Source: Mycosarcoma maydis (taxonomy: Eukaryota > Basidiomycota > Ustilaginomycetes > Ustilaginales). From it: 64,000 nt of DNA. How positions within the stretch are numbered: the stretch's first letter is position 1; each line of letters begins with the position of its first letter. The notes beneath the pieces were generated by a model. The model was given only the letters and a program-made list of their open reading frames with translations. It did not search any database and was not told the origin of the DNA. A program made the position numbers and the translations under genes. The stretch spans positions 62,001 through 126,000 of the forward strand of contig NC_026480.1 of assembly GCF_000328475.2 (NCBI RefSeq), read 5' to 3'. Shown in pieces: positions 18,581 to 28,613 of the stretch.

Positions 18581-18919
18581 CAGCTCACGGTGTTAAGATC
18601 GGGTCGATTGTCGATCTTGGTAAACTCGGGGTTAGGGCCAAGAAGGGCAAAGTCACGAGTAACATACAATCTGTGAATTACACTACAGAGACACTCACGA
18701 CTGATGACTGTGCGAGCATTCACGATCACTTGCTCCACAAAGAAAGAATGACCATGCATCATCATCCAACCTTGAACGTGAGAATGGAGATAGCCTGGAC
18801 ATAGTCACGAGTCACAAGGCCACGCTCGGATACAAGCAAGACGCGCACGGACTTGCCATATCAGAGGAAAAAGCGTGAAAGTCACAGTGACCCGACGCTA
18901 CTTCCCCGCCGCTGTCATG

Positions 18920-18926
18920 TATAAAA
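18920..18926 (+). promoter_or_regulatory. TATA box of the quinone reductase gene
   Basis: TATAAAA, 254 bases upstream of the ATG at 19180. A start site some 30-40 bases downstream would leave a 5' leader of about 220 bases that is open in frame with the coding sequence. Confidence 0.5.
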
Positions 18927-19179
18927 GCTCAATTGTATCCTCCTAGCTCTATCGGCCATCGACAATTGCATCCGTCAAGTATCCGTCTGTCGTCAGCGTC
19001 TCCGCTCACGACACTGTTTGACACTCATCAACATTCTAGCCCATCCTCTGGTGCGTCTCCAAGCAGGCCTTTGTCATTCCTTATTGACTCGCTCCACGCT
19101 TAGGCCGCAACCGCTCTTCGTCGCTCCCAAGCCACTTTCTCGTCGTCTCTTGGCCAGCACCTCGATCTCTTATCTGGCA

Positions 19180-20175
19180 ATGTCGTCTCAAGACAACTCG
19201 AAGAAGGACGGTTCGGCCGACTGGGCCAACAAAGACGGACACTACCGTCGTCAGGAATCCTCTTTCCGTACTACCATCGAAAAGGGCGGTAAGCACGAAC
19301 CCGAGCTGGGACGCTACCATCTCGTCGTTGCGCTCGCTTGCCCCTGGGCACACCGTACGCTTATCGTGCGTAAGCTCAAGGGCATTGATCGCGTTCCCGA
19401 TTTGCTTCCCGTTCACGTCGTCGACTCACTCCTCGGCAGCGAAGGTTGGAGCTTTGTGCCTTATGAAGAGCCTAAAGGCTACGGTGTTCCCGGTACCGGT
19501 ATCAAGATCCCCGGTCACGAGAACAAGAAACGAATCCGAGACCTCTACCTCGCCGCTGACCCCAACTACTCGCAACGTTGCACTGTGCCCATCATCTGGG
19601 ACAACAAGCTCAACACGATTGTCAACAACGAATCGAGCGAGGTGATTCGTAACCTCAACTACTGCTTTGACGATTTCATCCCCGAGGAGTTGCGAGGTGT
19701 CACTTTCTACCCGCAGCAACTCGCCAAGGAGATTGATGCATTCCACGAGTGGGTCTATCCAACCGTCAACAATGGTGTTTACAAATGTGGCTTCGCAACC
19801 ACCCAAGCAGCGTACCAGTCCAACATCAAGCCGCTGTTCGACAGCCTCGATCGCATCGAAAAGATGTTGCAAGATGGCAGGACCTATCTGTACGCTGACA
19901 AGCTCACCGAGGCCGACATCAGGCTGTACACTACAATCGTTAGGTTCGACCCGGTTTACTATACCCACTTCAAATGCAACTATCGAACCATCAGAGATGG
20001 TTATCCCAACATCAACAGGTGGATGCAAAACCTCTACTGGAACAACCCGAGTTTCAAGGATACTACCGACTTCGATAGCATCAAGGCTCATTACTTCCAG
20101 AGCCATGTCAACATCAACCCACACCGAATCGTGCCAGAAGGGCCCGTACCGCATATTCTGCCGCTGGAAGACTGA
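19180..20175 (+). CDS. Glutathionyl-hydroquinone reductase (omega/xi-type GST, ECM4/GTO-like)
   Basis: 331 residues from ATG 19180. The N-terminal thioredoxin fold carries ALACPWAHRTLIVRKLKG, with Cys54 as the catalytic cysteine of the CPWA motif that marks glutathionyl-hydroquinone reductases rather than ordinary GSTs. The conserved VPIIWDNKLNTIVNNESSEVIR stretch binds glutathione. The C-terminal helical domain includes YLYADKLTEADIRLYTT and VYYTHFKCNYRTI. Such enzymes use glutathione to reduce glutathionylated quinones and give oxidative-stress tolerance. The frame upstream of the ATG (from 18925) has no stop and encodes an Arg/Ser/Leu-rich peptide like a mitochondrial presequence, so a second, non-AUG-initiated form is possible. 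It converges with the TBC gene (111 bases). Confidence 0.9.
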   Translation: MSSQDNSKKDGSADWANKDGHYRRQESSFRTTIEKGGKHEPELGRYHLVVALACPWAHRTLIVRKLKGIDRVPDLLPVHVVDSLLGSEGWSFVPYEEPKGYGVPGTGIKIPGHENKKRIRDLYLAADPNYSQRCTVPIIWDNKLNTIVNNESSEVIRNLNYCFDDFIPEELRGVTFYPQQLAKEIDAFHEWVYPTVNNGVYKCGFATTQAAYQSNIKPLFDSLDRIEKMLQDGRTYLYADKLTEADIRLYTTIVRFDPVYYTHFKCNYRTIRDGYPNINRWMQNLYWNNPSFKDTTDFDSIKAHYFQSHVNINPHRIVPEGPVPHILPLED

Positions 20176-20286
20176 TTTCCCGTCGCTCGTTGTTTTTGGA
20201 AGCTGGTTGGTTTCTATCTTGAATCGGATGGTGCAAGTGCCAACTCGTGACTGTGCTTCGCGATTGTGGTTGTTCGCGTGTGTGTT

Positions 20287-23200
20287 TTATGCATCGTCTG
20301 CCTGATCTACGCCTGCTAGCCCCAACTCGACGGTCAGATCGGCCACGTGCCTCTCCCTCTTCTGGAGGATGTTGGCGTACCGGATGCTTGCCTTCAACTC
20401 GGTACATGCCAAGTTGATCAGTTTGTCTACACAGAAGAGCCGGCTGGTGAGACTGTGTGCTAGACCGTAGAACGAGCTGGCGCTGGTGGTGGCCAAGAGT
20501 TGCTTTTCGTAGAGCTTGAGAATGGCCATAGCTACGCGGAAGAGGATGACCATACCTTCGACGAACATGACGTCCCATACGCGGAAGAGTGTTTCGACCG
20601 GAAGACAGTCGGTATACAAGGACAGGAACCAGGCGAACGTTATAGCGGGCAGATCGACGCCCAATTGTGCCATGTGCGCGTGGAGCGCTGGCATGTGCTC
20701 TGAAACGAGCTCGATCAGCACTCGCTGGTCAGCTTGCGATACCAGAAGATGCGAAGTGTAGTATTCGCTAGGCAGGATCTTTTCGATCAGACAGACGAGC
20801 ACCCAGAATGCTTCCTCTTCGGTCGCATGTGTGAGCAGAAGCGTGGCAGCCAGATTGTTCATACCTTGGCAGTAGCCCGTGCTGGGATTGTACCAGCTGA
20901 ACGCGACCAGCAAGCGACGTAGTTTGGGTACTCCCTGCCCATCACCGCCAAAGTACACGTTGGTGGGCATCGTCCGATGAACGTCGAGATCGATCTGTGT
21001 GAGACAGTCATTGGTCTCACCTTGATGATCCGAAAGCAGCTCTTGGTAGCGTCCGGGTTCGGCAACATCGTTAGCGCCACTGCACTCGGCCCAGATGCGA
21101 GCACGGTAGCAGAGCGGGATGCCGGATTGGCATAACGACAGAAATTCGCGCCAGTCTTCCTTGCCGCTTTTTGAGTCGCCCATGCGGTTGACTCCTACCA
21201 TGCCTGACGACCAGTCCTCTTCGGGTGCTTTCTCCGCCGAGCCAAACACCTTGGATCCATCTGTAGGAGCGCCGCCACCGAACAGCGTTCCAGCCAAGAG
21301 CGCCTTGGTCTTGGACGTCGAGCTCGTCATAGAAGCTTTGGCGACGTTGCCGTGAGCTCCGGTACCAGCATTTCCGTTGCTACTGCTGATGGCGTTGCCG
21401 GCACCGTTTGCGTCCGCCGATACCTGCAGACGCGCGCGTCTGCGCTCGAGAAAAGCATCCCACTGCTGTTTTTGCTCAACCTGCTGCGAGTCGTGCATGT
21501 CCTTGAGCTGCGTAAGCAGTCGTCGGACTGTATTCGAGATGGACGGCAGACCAACCTGCGCTGGACCCTCCGCTTTGACTGGACTGCTAGACCGCGAAGA
21601 TGCATTGGATCGCGCACCGCATCGTCTTTTGGAAGGGCTCCCGCGAGACGGAGAGGGCGAAGGTTTCGAAACGGCGCTGACTGGTAGCACCTCGGCCTGC
21701 ACGGGCCTGCTATCTGGCACGATCAACAGATTGCTGCGCCGTTTGGCGCGCTTAGCTTTGGTGCTGGCACTGTCGGCCACAGCGCCGTCGTCCGAAACAG
21801 AACCTTCAACGGCCGACGTTGCTGCCGTCGAAGGGGCCGGTGAAGTCGAGCGAGGGATAGGGTTCAATTGCACGTCGGCGTGGTCCACTTGCGGAGCAAC
21901 GGGAACGGTACCCGGCAAATCAGGCTCGTCTTCGGACGAATCGGCCGTGTCAAGGTCCGGGTCATTTTTGTCATCCTCACTCTGGCTATCGGTGCCTCCA
22001 CGTGCACGAATCCCCACCTTGATGCCAGTGAGGGTGGCCGGTGCTGGTGCGGAAGCTTTCCGCGCTTGACGCAGCAGGCGAATATCGGCATCGGTGGGAT
22101 TGTAGATGAAGCCATAGCGGTCGGTGAGCACATCAAACTCTTCCTCTAGATCACTGTCTGGGTCCGATTCGTCAACGGGCCGGAGGACGATAGAAGAATC
22201 AGCTGCTGTCGATGTCGCCTGCGTGGCAGTCGCCAACGTGGCCTGATCGGTCATGTTGGTGAAGCCGGGGACGGGAGCTTTACCTCCGTAAACTTCAAAT
22301 TCATCGCCAGAACTCTCTTCCTCGTCGAGCGTGCTGAGTCGAGCCGCGCGTTTCTTCTTGACGGAGACGGGAGAATCCGAGGCATCGGAGGAAGCTGCAG
22401 ATGCAGTGCTGCTTGCAGGGGCCTCGCCCTTGTTGACTTGATGTTCTACTTCGTTGCTGCTGCTGGCAGAAATGCCGAGGTCGGCGACGCCCGATCTGCT
22501 TTTCCGAGCTTTAGTCCTTCGGCGAATCAGGGTGGGAGGCGTTGCCTCGTTGGGCAAGATAGGCTCCAGCTCGACAGCAGCGCTGGGAGGGCGTGGTGAT
22601 GGAGCACCCATGATGACACTGCGCTCGGTCGCGGAAAGCGAGTGCGAAGGGTCAGCGCTGCGATCAAATTGGTAGGTATCTGGTAGACGTGTAACATTGG
22701 GCTGAGCTGCCGGAGGCGGCGTCTCGGGCGCAGGCGAGGATCGTGTGTAGCGGCCAAAAGCACGGGCGAACGTGGACGCGGAAGCTGCTTTGCTTGACCG
22801 GGATCCGCTCGCGGCACGCTTGTCAGCCACATCGGCGGCAGTAGAAGGAGCAGACACGGCAGCAGCCGACTGGGTCATCTCGCGTCGACCAGGGCTGGTC
22901 GCCTTGACCATGCTTTGAGCAGTGCTAGGAGCAGCTTTGCGAGATGCACCGCCCCCGGACCAAGGCAGCAATCCGCTCGCCCAGTCTCCAAGTCCTCCAC
23001 CTATCGAGGTGCTGGAAGAGGTAGATCTGGCTCGAGTCGATGCAGCACTGGGCGACTTTGCTGTGTGAAGCAATTGAGGAGAAGAAGGAGGCTGTGAAGT
23101 TGACTTGATAGTGGTGGCGCGGTGATGAGACGAGGGGCTCGTGCTGATGCTGTCGGTGACAGATGTGGAAGACGACTTGAAGCTGCGAGCATCTGTATCT

Positions 23201-24630
23201 TTATCGGTTAGGGACGCAATAGAGATGGAAAGCGACTTGCCTCGCTGGCGTTTGGCTTGGGTTGCATCGACTGACGGAGCCGTCTTGTGTGATCGGATCG
23301 AAGGGCTGCGGTCTGGAGCCGAAGTTTCCGTGGTGCTGTGAATGCTAGCTGGCTTTAATGAGGGGGAGCGAGCGACGATTGACGTGTTGACAACGCCATC
23401 CAGATCATCGAGCATGGCCTCTTGCAGAGAGTCGGGAAGAGCTCGATCAGTTCGATCGGCAGGTGGCTCGATGCCTGCCTTCTCTCGAGCGATGGTTTGC
23501 TGCTGCTCGGCGATGCGTTTGCGTTTGAGCACTTCAGCGTCAAGAACGGGTGCTCGGAGCAGACTACGATTGATCTGGCCGGACTTGATGCCGTTCTCCA
23601 GACAGAGCGAGGTGAGAGCAGCTTCTCGTGACTCGCTTCGCTGCTGCAAGTGTTCAATCGCGTCTGCATGCTGACAACGTTCCTGGTCGGTTGCTGTGCG
23701 GAGCTTGTCGAGCTCGACGTGTGCTTCTGCCAGTGCACGCGAGAGCGCCTTTGTTAGCTGAATAGCGTACGATGACGCTTTGGTATCTCGACGACTGGAG
23801 AAGGTGGATGACTTGACCGGCGTGGATTCGTTTGGTTGCTGTGTGGTGAGCGGACGATGCGGCAGAGGACCCGAGAGGGCAGAGTCAAGGTCGCTATCAC
23901 CGAGTCGATGAAGCTGTTGGAGCCAATCCAGAGGAAACTCAACCTCTCGCGCCATCTCATGAACTCGATTGTGGGTATTGGTGCCATTAGGAGTTGGGCT
24001 GCGCCGTCTGCGCGCTTCTAAAGGGGAGGAGGCACCGTCCCTGCGACTGGCACGTGAGCTCGGACGATCGACGTGATGCTTGGGCATCGGTGTCTGGTCT
24101 GGTGACGCAGCTGAAAGGGCATGCGACGAACGTGGATGTGAGGATCTGCCGGTCCTGTGCGCTGGGAGCTCGCGACCGAATAAGCGAGGTGACGAGGGCA
24201 CAGGACCGCCAAAGAGTGAATCATCTGGCAAGGAAGTCTCGTCCGCATCGTCAAACTGAAGATCATAGCTGCTAACGCGACTGGTGCGTGGAATGTAGGA
24301 AGTGGATGTGTGAGTATCGTCAGCGGTAGAGACGACGGTACGTGAATAAAAAACGTCGTCGTCGATGGGAGCAGGACGATGAACGCCATTTGCTGAGGAA
24401 GACGACGACGAAGACGGAGCAGCGCTGTCATTGTAGGAATTGGTGCGGCTGGCTGAGCGTCTATGAAGCGTGACATGGGGTTCAGCACTGTAGTCGACTT
24501 GCGGTGCTTTCCTCTGGCCCCAAACGGGCCGATTGACCAGCGAGGCAGGCCCGGGCGATTTGGTCGGTGACTCTCCGGCAAAGAGCGGGTGAGCTTGCGC
24601 CAGGCTGGATCCTCGAGCTGGCGAAGTCAT
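20287..24630 (-). CDS. TBC-domain Rab GTPase-activating protein
   Basis: 1447 residues from the ATG at 24628-24630; four codons further up the frame starts with GTG. The first ~1150 residues are mainly disordered and Ser/Thr/Pro-rich, with a short predicted coiled coil near 290-335. The TBC domain is at about 1165-1400. Its start is GIPLCYRARIWAECSG. The arginine-finger motif is seen as QIDLDVHRTMP (near 1215) and the glutamine-finger motif as GYCQGMNNLA (near 1255). Both catalytic fingers are intact, so it should stimulate GTP hydrolysis by a Rab. The C-terminal part continues with FAWFLSLYTDCLPVETLFRVWD. It resembles the large fungal TBC proteins related to Gyp5/Msb3; the target Rab is unknown. 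Confidence 0.88.
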   Translation of the reverse strand: MTSPARGSSLAQAHPLFAGESPTKSPGPASLVNRPVWGQRKAPQVDYSAEPHVTLHRRSASRTNSYNDSAAPSSSSSSSANGVHRPAPIDDDVFYSRTVVSTADDTHTSTSYIPRTSRVSSYDLQFDDADETSLPDDSLFGGPVPSSPRLFGRELPAHRTGRSSHPRSSHALSAASPDQTPMPKHHVDRPSSRASRRDGASSPLEARRRRSPTPNGTNTHNRVHEMAREVEFPLDWLQQLHRLGDSDLDSALSGPLPHRPLTTQQPNESTPVKSSTFSSRRDTKASSYAIQLTKALSRALAEAHVELDKLRTATDQERCQHADAIEHLQQRSESREAALTSLCLENGIKSGQINRSLLRAPVLDAEVLKRKRIAEQQQTIAREKAGIEPPADRTDRALPDSLQEAMLDDLDGVVNTSIVARSPSLKPASIHSTTETSAPDRSPSIRSHKTAPSVDATQAKRQRGKSLSISIASLTDKDTDARSFKSSSTSVTDSISTSPSSHHRATTIKSTSQPPSSPQLLHTAKSPSAASTRARSTSSSTSIGGGLGDWASGLLPWSGGGASRKAAPSTAQSMVKATSPGRREMTQSAAAVSAPSTAADVADKRAASGSRSSKAASASTFARAFGRYTRSSPAPETPPPAAQPNVTRLPDTYQFDRSADPSHSLSATERSVIMGAPSPRPPSAAVELEPILPNEATPPTLIRRRTKARKSRSGVADLGISASSSNEVEHQVNKGEAPASSTASAASSDASDSPVSVKKKRAARLSTLDEEESSGDEFEVYGGKAPVPGFTNMTDQATLATATQATSTAADSSIVLRPVDESDPDSDLEEEFDVLTDRYGFIYNPTDADIRLLRQARKASAPAPATLTGIKVGIRARGGTDSQSEDDKNDPDLDTADSSEDEPDLPGTVPVAPQVDHADVQLNPIPRSTSPAPSTAATSAVEGSVSDDGAVADSASTKAKRAKRRSNLLIVPDSRPVQAEVLPVSAVSKPSPSPSRGSPSKRRCGARSNASSRSSSPVKAEGPAQVGLPSISNTVRRLLTQLKDMHDSQQVEQKQQWDAFLERRRARLQVSADANGAGNAISSSNGNAGTGAHGNVAKASMTSSTSKTKALLAGTLFGGGAPTDGSKVFGSAEKAPEEDWSSGMVGVNRMGDSKSGKEDWREFLSLCQSGIPLCYRARIWAECSGANDVAEPGRYQELLSDHQGETNDCLTQIDLDVHRTMPTNVYFGGDGQGVPKLRRLLVAFSWYNPSTGYCQGMNNLAATLLLTHATEEEAFWVLVCLIEKILPSEYYTSHLLVSQADQRVLIELVSEHMPALHAHMAQLGVDLPAITFAWFLSLYTDCLPVETLFRVWDVMFVEGMVILFRVAMAILKLYEKQLLATTSASSFYGLAHSLTSRLFCVDKLINLACTELKASIRYANILQKRERHVADLTVELGLAGVDQADDA

Positions 24631-25288
24631 GTTGGATGCCACCGTCGATGCTCAGAGCGACTGAGCAGTGGGGCCGACAGGTCTATAAGCCTCAATCGAT
24701 GTGCTATGACCGTCCTGTAGGGTATTCCGAGCTGGTACCAGAGCGAGTGACAGGGAGAGGTACCATGGACAAGGTTGCGCACGTTTGGTAGCTCTGTTTC
24801 CGGCTCGACGATATGACCGGGGCGTGATTTGGCGCTATAGGAGATGATGACGAGTGTCGACCGGACGAGTCGAGCAAGTGATGCCTTTCGATGTGCAACA
24901 CAATGTCGCTGTTGTGGTTGAGAGTAACAAGCTGAGGGTGCACAAATTCACGATTCACGATTCACGATTGTGGCAGAAGCACAACACGGAACTCGTAAAG
25001 AGCCAACTTATGTTAACTTAGTTAGTGTTGGTTTCCAACTGTGCGCATCGCGTCGGCTGTCGGGTTTGGCCCGCTTAGTTGTGGCGCGTGGAGCTGGCTG
25101 GTTTGGAACCGATCGGGCTAACCCGATTGAGCTCAGCTCGAGGCTGATTTCGAGATTTGAGATTTGAGGCTTTTGGACCCTCGCTTTCTCTCTCGGTCTT
25201 GGCGGTCACATTCGTGATTCTTGGAAGGTTACAGTATTCGTCCTACCACCATCACCCCCTCTTCCTCACGCGTTTGAGCACCGCAGAC
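24631..25288. promoter_or_regulatory. Divergent region, TBC gene / YSH1
   Basis: 658 bases between divergent starts, with no gene. It contains a three-unit heptamer array (24946-24970), a partial copy of the GTTAACTTA motif (25011-25020) and a single ATTCGTGATTC (about 25210-25220) in the YSH1 leader. Confidence 0.5.
24946..24970. repeat. Tandem array of ATTCACG (3 units)
   Basis: Three head-to-tail 7-nt units of the CACGA family. Confidence 0.85.
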
Positions 25289-27931
25289 ATGGCGCCCTCT
25301 GTCGTTCCGCAGTCCGCGGCGGGTGGTGCCGCTTTGCAGGCTTCCGCCGACGATCAGCTCACAATCGAGATGCTCGGCGCAGGCCAAGAGGTCGGTCGCT
25401 CCTGCTGCGTCCTCAAGTATAGGGGCAAGACCATCGTCTGTGACACGGGCGTTCATCCTGCCTTCACCGGAATTGCTGCACTTCCCTTCATTGACGAACT
25501 TGACTGGTCGACTGTCGATGCCATTCTCATCACACACTTCCATCTTGACCATGCCGCCGCTCTCACCTACATCATGGAAAAGACCAATTTCCGCGACGGC
25601 CACGGCAAAGTCTACATGACGCATCCCACCAAAGCCGTCTACCGCTTCCTTATGTCTGACTTTGTTCGGATCAGTAATGCGGGCAACGACGACAACCTGT
25701 TTGACGAAAACGAGATGCTGGCTTCGTGGCGCCAGATCGAGGCTGTTGATTTTCACCAGGACGTCTCGATCGCCGGTGGTCTCCGCTTCACCTCCTATCA
25801 TGCAGGCCACGTTCTGGGTGCATGCATGTTCCTCATCGAGATCGCAGGCCTTCGCATCCTGTACACGGGCGACTTTAGCCGCGAGGAGGATCGGCACCTC
25901 GTCCAAGCTGAAATCCCGCCCGTCAAGCCCGACGTTCTCATCTGCGAATCCACCTATGGTACACAGACCCACGAACCACGCCTCGACAAGGAGCATAGAT
26001 TCACCTCCCAGATCCACCACATCATCAAGCGAGGAGGCCGTGTTCTCTTGCCTGTCTTTGTGCTTGGCAGAGCTCAAGAGCTGCTCCTGCTTTTGGACGA
26101 GTACTGGGCTGCCCACCCTGAGCTGCACAGCGTACCCATCTACTATGCATCTGCTCTCGCCAAAAAGTGCATCTCGGTCTATCAAACCTACATTCACACT
26201 ATGAACGATCATATCCGCACTCGATTCAATCGCCGCGACAACCCTTTTGTCTTTAAGCATATCTCTAACCTGCGGTCGCTCGAAAAGTTCGAGGACCGCG
26301 GCCCTTGCGTCATGATGGCCTCTCCCGGTTTCATGCAGTCTGGTGTATCGCGCGAGCTTCTCGAGAGATGGGCCCCCGACAAGCGCAATGGTCTCATCGT
26401 ATCAGGATACTCGGTAGAAGGTACCATGGCGCGCAATATTCTCAACGAGCCCGACGAGATCATCGGTATCAACGGCCAAAAGATCCCACGCCGTATGTCG
26501 GTCGACTACATTTCCTTCTCCGCGCATGTCGACTTTGCCCAAAACTCGCGCTTCATTGACGAGATCAAAGCGCAACATATCGTGCTTGTTCATGGAGAGC
26601 AGAACAATATGTCCAAGCTTCGAGCCGCCTTGCAAGCGCGCTTCACAGCCCGCGGCTCGGACGTCAAAATCCACACACCACGTAACTGCGAGCCGCTTGT
26701 TCTCCAGTTCCGGGCACAACGCACTGCCAAGGCGATCGGCACCATTGCAGCTAAACCGCCTGCCCAAGGCGACATTGTTGATGGCCTGCTCATCAGCAAG
26801 GACTTCGCCTACACCATCCTCGACCCCAAGGATCTGACCGATTTCACCGGCCTCTCGACGAGCACGATCGTTCAGCGCCAGAGAGTGGCTCTTGCCGTGA
26901 GCTGGGAAATGGTGCGCTGGCACTTGCAGGGCATGTACGGACGACTCCAGGAAGGCGTTGATGCAGAAGAAGGCTTGCGTACGCTGCGCATCATGGGTGC
27001 AGTAGATGTACGACAGAGCGCACGCCACGAATTGCTCGTAGAATGGGTTAGCAGCATCGCCAATGACATGGTCGCAGACAGTATTGTAGCGCTCCTCCTT
27101 GGCATTGATAGTGCACCTTCGAGCGTCAAGATGACCATGCACAACCACCATCACCATCATCATCATCATCATCATCACCACCCAGGCGATGCAAAGGCAG
27201 AAGAAACGGACGATGACGCAGAAGCGACAACAGAAGACGAAGAGGCGCGGACACCGACCGAAAGCGCGGCGAATTTGCCTATGCATCCGTTCTCGGAGGC
27301 GGCATTGGTGGCAGAGAGCGAGGTGAGAGCCAAGGCTGCGACGGACGAGGCGGTGCATCGCGACGCTTATCAGCTCGCCAAAATGGAGCACATGGCTGCA
27401 TTCCTCGAGGCGCATTTCGGTCAAGTCGAGGAGCTGGTTATTCCCGAAGCACCGATCAGCGAAGAGATTGAAGAATCGGTGCCCAAGGTCAAGGTCGAAA
27501 CCGAAAGAGAAGCCGAAAAGGACGAAGCAGGGGACGAAAGCATGTCAACGTTGCAGCCGGAGCCAGACTCTGTCACAGACGTCGACAAGCCCGAGCTCGC
27601 CCCGCCAGCAGAACAAGCCACTGCCTCACCTCCGATCTCGATCGCCTCCCTTTTCGACGGAGAAGCACGTTCAGCACTGCGAGTCTTTCTTGACGAGGCA
27701 GAAGCCGTGATTGACGTCGAGAACCTCGTCATCCTCGCTTCCTCTGAGTCATTCCGCGCACGTGTCCAGCACCTGTGCACGCTGGCATTGCGATCCTTCA
27801 CCTCACTATCGGATGCTTTCTACCTTCCTCAGCAGATGGGCACCTCTCTGTTCCAGGGTAAACATAGCCAGCTAGCGACCATCCCCGAATTTGGCGAAGA
27901 GAGACCATCAAAGATGGTTCGTTCTTCATGA
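25289..27931 (+). CDS. YSH1: mRNA 3'-end processing endonuclease CPSF73/Ysh1
   Basis: 880 residues from ATG 25289. This is the metallo-beta-lactamase/beta-CASP endonuclease that cuts pre-mRNA before polyadenylation in the cleavage and polyadenylation complex. The metal site HxHxDH is intact as THFHLDHAA (His83, His85, Asp87, His88). GHVLGACMF, YTGDFSREEDRHL, the beta-CASP block with CESTYG, ASPGFMQSG, VSGYSVEGTMAR and the final catalytic FSAHVDFAQN / VLVHGEQNNM follow in order. The C-terminal domain (about 560-880) holds a run of about 12 histidines (residues near 620-631, coded by CAT/CAC) and an acidic insert, both unusual for the family. Single exon. The protein is expected in the nucleus. 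Confidence 0.96.
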   Translation: MAPSVVPQSAAGGAALQASADDQLTIEMLGAGQEVGRSCCVLKYRGKTIVCDTGVHPAFTGIAALPFIDELDWSTVDAILITHFHLDHAAALTYIMEKTNFRDGHGKVYMTHPTKAVYRFLMSDFVRISNAGNDDNLFDENEMLASWRQIEAVDFHQDVSIAGGLRFTSYHAGHVLGACMFLIEIAGLRILYTGDFSREEDRHLVQAEIPPVKPDVLICESTYGTQTHEPRLDKEHRFTSQIHHIIKRGGRVLLPVFVLGRAQELLLLLDEYWAAHPELHSVPIYYASALAKKCISVYQTYIHTMNDHIRTRFNRRDNPFVFKHISNLRSLEKFEDRGPCVMMASPGFMQSGVSRELLERWAPDKRNGLIVSGYSVEGTMARNILNEPDEIIGINGQKIPRRMSVDYISFSAHVDFAQNSRFIDEIKAQHIVLVHGEQNNMSKLRAALQARFTARGSDVKIHTPRNCEPLVLQFRAQRTAKAIGTIAAKPPAQGDIVDGLLISKDFAYTILDPKDLTDFTGLSTSTIVQRQRVALAVSWEMVRWHLQGMYGRLQEGVDAEEGLRTLRIMGAVDVRQSARHELLVEWVSSIANDMVADSIVALLLGIDSAPSSVKMTMHNHHHHHHHHHHHHPGDAKAEETDDDAEATTEDEEARTPTESAANLPMHPFSEAALVAESEVRAKAATDEAVHRDAYQLAKMEHMAAFLEAHFGQVEELVIPEAPISEEIEESVPKVKVETEREAEKDEAGDESMSTLQPEPDSVTDVDKPELAPPAEQATASPPISIASLFDGEARSALRVFLDEAEAVIDVENLVILASSESFRARVQHLCTLALRSFTSLSDAFYLPQQMGTSLFQGKHSQLATIPEFGEERPSKMVRSS
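27146..27181 (+). repeat. CAT/CAC trinucleotide run coding polyhistidine
   Basis: Twelve consecutive His codons inside YSH1, mixing CAT and CAC. Confidence 0.85.
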
Positions 27932-27987
27932 TGTGTCATCAGCTTTTTGTATTTGTATTCTCCCCAGAAAAGATGGTTAACATTATC

Positions 27988-28613
27988 TCACAATGGTGGT
28001 GCCTTCCAAAACAGAGGGTATAGCGAGCGTGCACGTGGTTCAATACGCATGGCATGGATGTGAACAGGAGTAGATGCCGAGGTTGTGAAAGGTACAAATA
28101 CAGGTAGGCACGGACGTGAAGTGATTCTGGGCGGACATGATTGGGAGAGCAAATGTCGTTGCAGCTACAGGTTTTCGGATTAGAGACCCTCTTCTTTCAG
28201 ACGGAGTGCTCGTGCAGGTTCCTCGATCTGTATCACGCGCCAATCGGACAGCAGTTCCAGTGACATGGAAGAGTGAAATCAGCTCTCTTTTCTCTACATG
28301 CCGAGAGGTTTCTTTCCGCTTCTCTAAAAGCGCAACGTACCTTCTTGACTAGATCGGACAACCTCGTTTTGGAAGCAATGTGATCCAGAACAAGTTTCTG
28401 CTTGTTCTTGTATGTGATTTCAATCTTTTGCTGTACCGCGTTTGGCACTGTCTTGGTCGTGACATCTGGTAGATCCATTCCTGGCATCGGTGGTTTGGTG
28501 GGAAGACGGGCGAGAAGCAACCGCATGGAACGAGAAGCTTGAGACGTGCTCAGTGGCGCAAACTCGAACGACATGGCTGTGATATGTTTGAGTGATGCTG
28601 GTGCGATCGACAT
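27988..28613 (-). CDS. Mitochondrial large ribosomal subunit protein mL53 (two exons)
   Basis: Exon 1 is 28613-28341 (91 codons, from ATG at 28611-28613). A 176-nt intron 28340-28165 has donor GTACGT, branch-like CTAAT and acceptor TGTAG. Exon 2 is 28164-27988. I recognise the fold from FEFAPLSTSQASRSMRLLLARLP and KIEITYKNKQKLVLDH, which match yeast Mrpl44/mL53 (VKVTYKDKKEMEVD). The spliced junction DLVKK-LQRHLLSQ continues the last helix as in the yeast protein, which supports the intron. The remaining ~50 residues of exon 2 are not conserved and the end of the gene is less certain; reading through the intron would instead stop after a Cys/Arg-rich tail. It is divergent from the TTI2-like gene. 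Confidence 0.65.

Larger units (their letters stand above)
18227..19179. promoter_or_regulatory. Divergent region, NOP2 / quinone reductase
   Basis: 953 bases between divergent starts. It is rich in the intergenic repeat unit: single copies between about 18393 and 18492 and a cluster at 18549-18580. A TATA box lies at 18920-18926. The last 255 bases are open in the frame of the quinone reductase and encode a presequence-like peptide without ATG. Confidence 0.55.
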
